A DNA stretch of 5,703 nt from the NCBI GenBank assembly GCA_902796505.1, contig CADBPA010000071.1:1-5703 (forward strand), read 5' to 3'. The translations under genes were made by a program, and so were the position numbers. Under the pieces are notes generated by a model, which saw nothing but the letters and a program-made list of their open reading frames with translations, did not search any database and was not told the origin of the DNA. Numbering within the stretch: position 1 is the stretch's first letter; the number at the start of each line of letters is the position of its first letter. The DNA is from an uncultured Ruminococcus sp. GTDB taxonomy: Bacteria > Bacillota > Clostridia > Oscillospirales > CAG-272. This document shows, piece by piece, positions 1 to 2,764 of this stretch.

Positions 1-1
1 C

Positions 2-7
2 TATAAT
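2..7 (+). promoter_or_regulatory. Candidate -10 hexamer (TATAAT)
   Basis: A perfect TATAAT lies at the extreme left edge within an AT-rich stretch (1-20). Any -35 box would fall outside the window, so the promoter cannot be confirmed. If real, transcription would begin near base 13-15 and the stem-loop at 28-57 would be the first structure in the transcript. The same stretch also has a TATACT on the opposite strand (complement of 10-15), so the hexamer may simply reflect AT richness. Confidence 0.3.
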
Positions 8-27
8 ATAGTATAGAATAAGGAAGG

Positions 28-57
28 ATGAAGAGTGACCTGCGGGCCACTCTTCAT
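28..57. terminator. Strong stem-loop, terminator of an upstream gene or 5'UTR hairpin
   Basis: Bases 28-37 (ATGAAGAGTG) pair perfectly with 48-57 (CACTCTTCAT). Inside, CC at 39-40 pairs with GG at 44-45 around a four-base loop, leaving an A·C mismatch (38/47) on the + strand that becomes a G·U pair on the - strand. On the + strand two outer G·U pairs (26-27 with 58-59) could extend the stem. The + side is followed only by TTTC, a poor U-tract. The - side runs into a pyrimidine-rich CCTTCCTTATTCT. It may be the terminator of an unseen upstream gene, a bidirectional terminator, or a leader hairpin. Orientation cannot be settled from this window. Confidence 0.45.
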
Positions 58-117
58 TTCATGAATGGGCAAGGCGCGCCGAAAAAGAGGCGCAAACCAA
101 AGCCGAGAGAGGCGGAC

Positions 118-153
118 GGTGCTTCCCCACCGGGGAGATCCGCGCGGAAGGCG
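118..153 (+). repeat. Left copy of diverged direct repeat flanking the minisatellite
   Basis: It begins GGTGCTTCCC, continues through a TCCCC-ACC-GGGGA hairpin and then TCCGCGCGGA, ending AAGGCG. The same order of blocks recurs at 387-422: GGTGCTTCCC, a CCGGAG core, then TCCGCGCGGC and AGGCG. The two copies bracket the repeat array, so array and flanks look like one unit of about 300 bases. Whether this unit is dispersed elsewhere in the genome cannot be seen here. Confidence 0.55.
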
Positions 154-157
154 CAAA

Positions 158-374
158 GCGCCGCGAAGACGACAAGCACAAAGCACTGCCGACAAAACGC
201 CGCGAAGACGGCAAGCAAAGCGCCGCCGGCAAAGCGCCGCGAAGACGGCAAACAAGCGCCGCCGGCAAAACGTCGCGAAGACGGCAAGCAAAGCACTGCC
301 GGCAAGCAAAGCACTGCCGGCAAACAAAGCGCCGCCGGCAAAACGCCGCGAAGACGGCAAGCGCCGCCGGCCAA
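158..374 (+). repeat. Two-module GC-rich minisatellite (18-base and about 36-37-base periods)
   Basis: Two related modules alternate. Module A is AGC(GCC or ACT)GCCGGCAA, starting at 182, 219, 255, 292, 310, 328 and 360. Module B has the core CGCGAAGACGGCAA, with cores starting at 162, 201, 238, 274 and 347. B equals A with GAAGA inserted between GCCGC and CGGC. A-to-A steps are 37, 36, 37, 18, 18 and 32; B-core steps are 39, 37, 36 and 73. Steps of 37 and 73 are not multiples of three, so any translated frame shifts along the array, which argues against protein coding. In each B module GCCG and CGGC can pair around a CGAAGA loop. One copy keeps pairing through a G·U (GTCG at 272-275 with CGGC at 282-285), and the first copy has one mismatch. 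The array is almost free of T. No unique spacers separate the units, so it is not a CRISPR array. Confidence 0.8.
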
Positions 375-386
375 GTGGCCGCGAAG

Positions 387-422
387 GGTGCTTCCCTGCT
401 CCGGAGGCTCCGCGCGGCAGGC
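387..422 (+). repeat. Right copy of diverged direct repeat flanking the minisatellite
   Basis: It starts with the same GGTGCTTCCC as the copy at 118, has a CTCCGGAG palindrome (399-406) where the left copy has its CCCC/GGGG hairpin, and then TCCGCGCGGC followed by AGGCG. Identity is strongest at both ends and weakest in the centre. It lies about 35 bases before the rimP start, so a structure formed here could reach the rimP ribosome-binding region. Confidence 0.5.
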
Positions 423-444
423 GGAGAAGCGCCCGATCAAATAT

Positions 445-450
445 AAAGGA
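445..450 (+). promoter_or_regulatory. Shine-Dalgarno site of rimP, fixes its start
   Basis: AAAGGA lies 7 bases before the ATG at 458, in a short AT-rich island after the GC-rich leader. The wider context, ATAAAGGAT followed by an AT-rich spacer, recurs in front of nusA. It decides the rimP start, because the same frame is open upstream as far as an ATG at 65. Confidence 0.8.
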
Positions 451-457
451 TGAAAAT

Positions 458-994
458 ATGAAAAAAAGCATCAGTGAGACCGTCCGGGAGATCATTACGC
501 CGACGGTGGAAGAGCTGGGTTACCGGATCTGGGATATCACCTTCGGTAAGATCGGCGCGGACTACCATCTGGAGATCACGATCGATTCGGACAGCGGCAT
601 CGGCATCGAGGACTGCGAGAAGGTCCACCGCGCGATCGATCCTCTGCTCGACGAGAAAGATCCGATCGAAGGATTCTACTATCTTGAAGTTTCCTCGCCG
701 GGGCTTGAGCGCGAACTGCGCACCAAAGAGCATATCCGCCTGTCGATCGGTCAGCCGGTCGAGGCAAAGCTCTATACCGCCAAGGACGGAAAGAAGTCCT
801 TTTCCGGCAGGCTCGCGGACTACGACGGCGAGCGGCTGACGATCGAGGAGGGCGGCGTCCTCACGGTACTTTCCGCCGAGGAGATCTCGAAGATCCATAC
901 GCTCTACGACGACGCGGCGGAGGCCGCCGACATCCGGGAGGATGAACGGAAGACGCAGGCGGAAAACGCCGGCGATGAGACCGAAAAACAGTAA
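458..994 (+). CDS. rimP: Ribosome maturation factor RimP
   Basis: RimP (YlxS/YhbC family, 178 residues here) is a cytoplasmic factor needed for maturation of the 30S subunit, where it assists assembly around the head. The N-terminal alpha/beta domain spans about residues 5-83 and includes EELGYRIWDITFGK, the DYHLEITID strand and the conserved VSSPGLER (78-85). The SH3-like C-terminal domain follows (about 88-150). The last 28 residues are an acidic, hydrophilic tail of low conservation. I chose the ATG at 458 because it has AAAGGA 7 bases upstream and gives the usual family start. The frame stays open to 65, but that would add 131 residues of repeat-encoded basic sequence absent from the family. 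It is first in the cluster, 93 bases before nusA. Only the length of the acidic tail is slightly unusual. Identification is secure. Confidence 0.95.
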   Translation: MKKSISETVREIITPTVEELGYRIWDITFGKIGADYHLEITIDSDSGIGIEDCEKVHRAIDPLLDEKDPIEGFYYLEVSSPGLERELRTKEHIRLSIGQPVEAKLYTAKDGKKSFSGRLADYDGERLTIEEGGVLTVLSAEEISKIHTLYDDAAEAADIREDERKTQAENAGDETEKQ

Positions 995-1021
995 AAAACA
1001 AAGATCTATACCGTCATAGTA

Positions 1022-1065
1022 CAAAATTCCCGGTAGGGACGGCGTGGCGGCGGATCAGAATTTTG
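1022..1065 (+). promoter_or_regulatory. Inverted repeat in the rimP–nusA gap
   Basis: CAAAATTC (1022-1029) is the exact reverse complement of GAATTTTG (1058-1065), giving an 8-base stem around 28 bases. Within the loop side, TCCC (1028-1031) can instead pair with GGGA (1036-1039), and the two pairings compete for bases 1028-1029. The stem ends 8 bases before the nusA Shine-Dalgarno site. There is no U-tract after it, so it is not a normal intrinsic terminator. It could be an RNA processing site or a translational control element; function is inferred only. Confidence 0.45.
1027..1044 (+). repeat. Small hairpin motif, copy 1 (before nusA)
   Basis: TTCCCGGTAGGGACGGCG matches the segment at 2739-2756 before infB at 15 of 18 positions. 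Both form TCCC/GGGA with a four-base loop (GGTA here, GCAA there), and both keep the same GAC(G)-type trailer. Two mismatches fall in the loop and one in the trailer, so the stem is invariant. Confidence 0.5.
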
Positions 1066-1073
1066 ACAGAGAT

Positions 1074-1079
1074 AAAGGA
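1074..1079 (+). promoter_or_regulatory. Shine-Dalgarno site of nusA
   Basis: AAAGGA lies 8 bases before the nusA ATG at 1088. The surrounding ATAAAGGATAATAG resembles the rimP site. It supports the ATG at 1088 over the out-of-frame ATG at 1063 region and agrees with the family N-terminus. Confidence 0.8.
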
Positions 1080-1087
1080 TAATAGTT

Positions 1088-2125
1088 ATGAATGCAGATT
1101 TCTTCAACGCCCTGGATCTACTCGAAAAAGAAAAGGGCATCCCGAAAGATTACATGATCGAAAAGATCGAGCTTGCGCTCGCAAACGCCTGCCGCCGCGA
1201 GGTCGGGCAGACGACGGTGATCCGCGTTCAGCTCGATCCCGAAAAGCAGGACTTCCGCGTCTTCCAGCAGCGCACGGTCGTTGCGGACGGCGAGGTCGTC
1301 GATCCGATGTGCGAGATCTCGCTTTCCGACGCGAAGGCGCTCAGCCGCAGGCACAAGCTCGGCGGCGTGGTCGAAAACGAGCTCAAAACGAAGAATTTCC
1401 GCCGTCTTTCCGCGCAGGCGGCAAAGCAGATGATCATTCAGGCGGTGCGCGACGCCGAGCGCGAGCGTCAGACGCGCGAGTACCATAATAAGAAGGAAGA
1501 GATCATCACCGCGCGCGTTTACAAGGTCGATCCGGTGACCGACAACCTGATCCTCGATATGGGCGAGGGGTACGGATACGCCACCCTGCGCAAGGACGAC
1601 CAGATCCCCGGCGAAAAGCATGACGTCGGCGATCTGCTGAAGGTCTACGTCAGCGAGGTCAAGGGCGACGTCAGCTACGGCCCGCCGGTCGAGCTTTCGC
1701 GCACCCACCCAAATTTCATCAAGCGCCTCTTCGAGATGGAGATCCCGGAGATTCAGGACGGCACCGTTGTGATCAAGGGCGTCGCCCGCGAGGCGGGCAG
1801 CCGCACAAAGCTCGCCGTTCTGTCGCGCGACGAGAACGTGGACGCGGTCGGTTCCTGCATCGGTAAGAGCGGACAGCGCATCGAGCCGATCCTCGCCGAG
1901 ATCGGAAACGAGAAGATCGACGTCATTCCCTACAGCGATGACCTGCCGACCTACGTCGCGGCGGCGCTCGCTCCGGCGAAGGTGCTGTCGGTCGAGATGG
2001 AGGGCGAGCGTTCCTGCAAGGTGACCGTCTCGCTCGACCAGCTTTCGCTGGCGATCGGCAAGGAGGGACAGAACGCCAAGCTCGTCGCCCGGCTGACCGG
2101 CTGCAAGATCGACATCAAAGCGTAA
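1088..2125 (+). CDS. nusA: Transcription termination/antitermination factor NusA
   Basis: NusA binds RNA polymerase near the RNA exit channel and modulates pausing, intrinsic and Rho-dependent termination, and antitermination. This copy has 345 residues. The polymerase-binding N-terminal domain covers about 1-128, starting with the typical NADFFNALDLLEKEKGI. The S1 domain covers about 135-200 (IITARV from 139). KH1 covers about 225-290 with its GxxG loop as GKSG (259-262), and KH2 runs to the end with GKEG (324-327) and the closing KLVARLTGCKIDI. It stops right after KH2, as in Firmicutes, and lacks the acidic repeats of enterobacterial NusA. The ATG at 1088 has AAAGGA 8 bases upstream. The stop is 4 bases before ylxR, so transcription and probably translation are linked to the downstream genes. 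The first KH loop reads IGKSGQRI where many NusA proteins have a proline (GP-type loop), a mild variation. Identification is secure. Confidence 0.97.
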   Translation: MNADFFNALDLLEKEKGIPKDYMIEKIELALANACRREVGQTTVIRVQLDPEKQDFRVFQQRTVVADGEVVDPMCEISLSDAKALSRRHKLGGVVENELKTKNFRRLSAQAAKQMIIQAVRDAERERQTREYHNKKEEIITARVYKVDPVTDNLILDMGEGYGYATLRKDDQIPGEKHDVGDLLKVYVSEVKGDVSYGPPVELSRTHPNFIKRLFEMEIPEIQDGTVVIKGVAREAGSRTKLAVLSRDENVDAVGSCIGKSGQRIEPILAEIGNEKIDVIPYSDDLPTYVAAALAPAKVLSVEMEGERSCKVTVSLDQLSLAIGKEGQNAKLVARLTGCKIDIKA

Positions 2126-2129
2126 CTTC

Positions 2130-2408
2130 ATGAATATGCTGAAAGAAAAGAAACAGCCGATGCGCAAATGCTCCGGCTGCGGAGAACACTTTCCGAAGGG
2201 GACGCTGATCCGCGTTCTGAAAACGCCGGAGGGAGAGATCAGACTCGACCTGACCGGGCGGTGCAACGGCCGCGGCGCCTATCTCTGCCACAACGCCGAA
2301 TGCCTGAAAAAGGCGCGCAAAGCCCGCAGGCTCGAAGCGGCGCTCGATTGCAGGATCCCCGACGAAGTCTATATAAGATTGGAAGAGGAACTACTTGGAA
2401 AACAGTAA
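2130..2408 (+). CDS. ylxR: YlxR/RnpM family RNA-binding protein (DUF448)
   Basis: This 92-residue protein belongs to the YlxR family, which sits between nusA and infB in many Firmicutes. Family members bind RNA, and the Bacillus protein has been reported to bind RNase P RNA and modulate RNase P, hence the name RnpM. Visible hallmarks are the N-terminal MRKCSGCGE (11-19), the LIRV strand (26-29) and the signature NGRGAYLC (46-53). Cysteines at 14, 17, 45, 53 and 58 are more numerous than in the Bacillus protein; metal binding is possible but unproven. A basic helix (KKARKARR) follows the signature. The ATG at 2130 lies 4 bases after the nusA stop with no good Shine-Dalgarno site, which suggests coupling to nusA translation. 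ATGs at 2136 and 2160 are alternative starts and would leave the core intact. The 3' end overlaps ylxQ by 14 bases. Confidence 0.93.
   Translation: MNMLKEKKQPMRKCSGCGEHFPKGTLIRVLKTPEGEIRLDLTGRCNGRGAYLCHNAECLKKARKARRLEAALDCRIPDEVYIRLEEELLGKQ
2384..2389 (+). promoter_or_regulatory. Shine-Dalgarno site deciding the TTG start of ylxQ
   Basis: AGAGGA, within GGAAGAGGAA at the end of ylxR, lies 5 bases before TTG 2395. The first in-frame ATG (2428) is inside the conserved first helix (GMLGFAMRAGK) and has no such site, so TTG is preferred. Confidence 0.7.
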
Positions 2409-2727
2409 TACACGACGGCTCTGCGGTATGCTCGGATTTGCGATGCGTGCCGGAAAACTTCTGATCGGTACCGAGCCCGTCTGCAAAGCGATGGCGCAGT
2501 CGGACGGGAGAAAACCGAAACTCATCTGCGTCTGCTCGGACGTATCGGGCGGAACGCACAAGAAGCTTTTCACCAAAGCGGCCTTCTATGAGATCCCGGC
2601 GGTGTCGCTGCCGATGGAGATGGAGGCGCTCGGACGGCTGATCGGCAGGACTTCCCCGCCCGCCTGCGTTGCGGTGACGGACGAAGGATTTGCCGAAGAG
2701 ATCCGCCTCGCAGTTTCCGAAGAATAA
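2395..2727 (+). CDS. ylxQ: YlxQ, L7Ae-family kink-turn RNA-binding protein
   Basis: YlxQ is a bacterial relative of ribosomal protein L7Ae/L30e. Bacillus members of this family (YbxF, YlxQ) are reported to bind kink-turn RNA, but the cellular role is not settled. The protein has 110 residues, the usual length. Family features are the first helix and loop LGFAMRAGKLLIGTE (13-27), the strand PKLICVCSDVSGGTHKK in the middle, the IPAVSLPM strand, and the late AVTDEGFAEEI. It starts at TTG inside ylxR, overlapping it by 14 bases in another frame, with AGAGGA 5 bases upstream, so translation is probably coupled. It is followed by a 37-base gap to infB. Residues ahead of L9 are non-conserved. A later start at 2428 would delete part of the first helix and is unlikely. 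Confidence 0.9.
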   Translation: MENSNTRRLCGMLGFAMRAGKLLIGTEPVCKAMAQSDGRKPKLICVCSDVSGGTHKKLFTKAAFYEIPAVSLPMEMEALGRLIGRTSPPACVAVTDEGFAEEIRLAVSEE

Positions 2728-2730
2728 GAG

Positions 2731-2764
2731 AAAGGAAGTTCCCGCAAGGGACGACGACAGAAAT
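2731..2764 (+). promoter_or_regulatory. infB translation-initiation region with hairpin motif copy 2
   Basis: A strong Shine-Dalgarno sequence, AAAGGAAG (2731-2738), lies 26 bases before the infB ATG, much farther than usual. Between them sits TTCCCGCAAGGGACGACG (2739-2756). In it TCCC (2740-2743) pairs with GGGA (2748-2751) around GCAA, a GNRA-type tetraloop. Folding would shorten the effective spacing to about 14 bases. GGGA (2748-2751) is a weaker alternative site 13 bases from the ATG but is in the stem. The arrangement suggests structure-dependent initiation on infB; this is inference. Confidence 0.5.

Larger units (their letters stand above)
58..457 (+). other. Structured non-coding leader upstream of rimP
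   Basis: This 400-base stretch holds no gene I can support. Long frames are open on both strands because the sequence is GC-rich and almost lacks TA-containing stops. They give arginine/lysine/alanine-rich or low-complexity products, and the internal repeats pass through different frames. Contents in order: a TTCATGAA palindrome (58-65), a GCGCC/GGCGC hairpin (76-80 with 89-93), a first flank with a TCCCC/GGGGA hairpin (124-128 with 132-136) and a TCCGCGCGGA palindrome (139-148), the minisatellite (158-374), the second flank (387-422), then an AT-rich ribosome-binding region (438-457). One + frame (28 or 61 to 453) ends in TGA just before the rimP start. I treat it as fortuitous, but a basic leader peptide cannot be fully excluded. 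Confidence 0.6.

Noticed and set aside
158..374. CRISPR-like array with a 36-37-base period
   Set aside because: Units follow each other directly with no unique spacers, the unit itself is degenerate and subdivides into 18-base modules, and no cas genes are present.
442..447. TATAAA as a -10 box for rimP
   Set aside because: No -35-like sequence 16-18 bases upstream, and it overlaps the Shine-Dalgarno region, so AT richness for translation initiation explains it.
65..457. N-terminal extension of RimP from ATG 65
   Set aside because: It would add 131 residues of repeat-encoded K/R/Q/A sequence not found in the family. ATG 458 has a well-placed AAAGGA and gives a standard RimP.
1..495. Minus-strand frames across the leader with repeated LPSSRRFAGGA-like units
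   Set aside because: They only reflect the DNA repeats. The repeat shifts between frames, and no start signal or family match is visible.
1063..1068. Perfect TTGACA -35 box before nusA
   Set aside because: No good -10 at the proper distance: 17-18 bases downstream lies TTATGA/TATGAA at the nusA start codon itself, which would leave no ribosome-binding site on the transcript.
1118..2266. Long minus-strand frame opposite nusA
   Set aside because: Aspartate/leucine/arginine-rich shadow of nusA with no ribosome-binding site or family resemblance.
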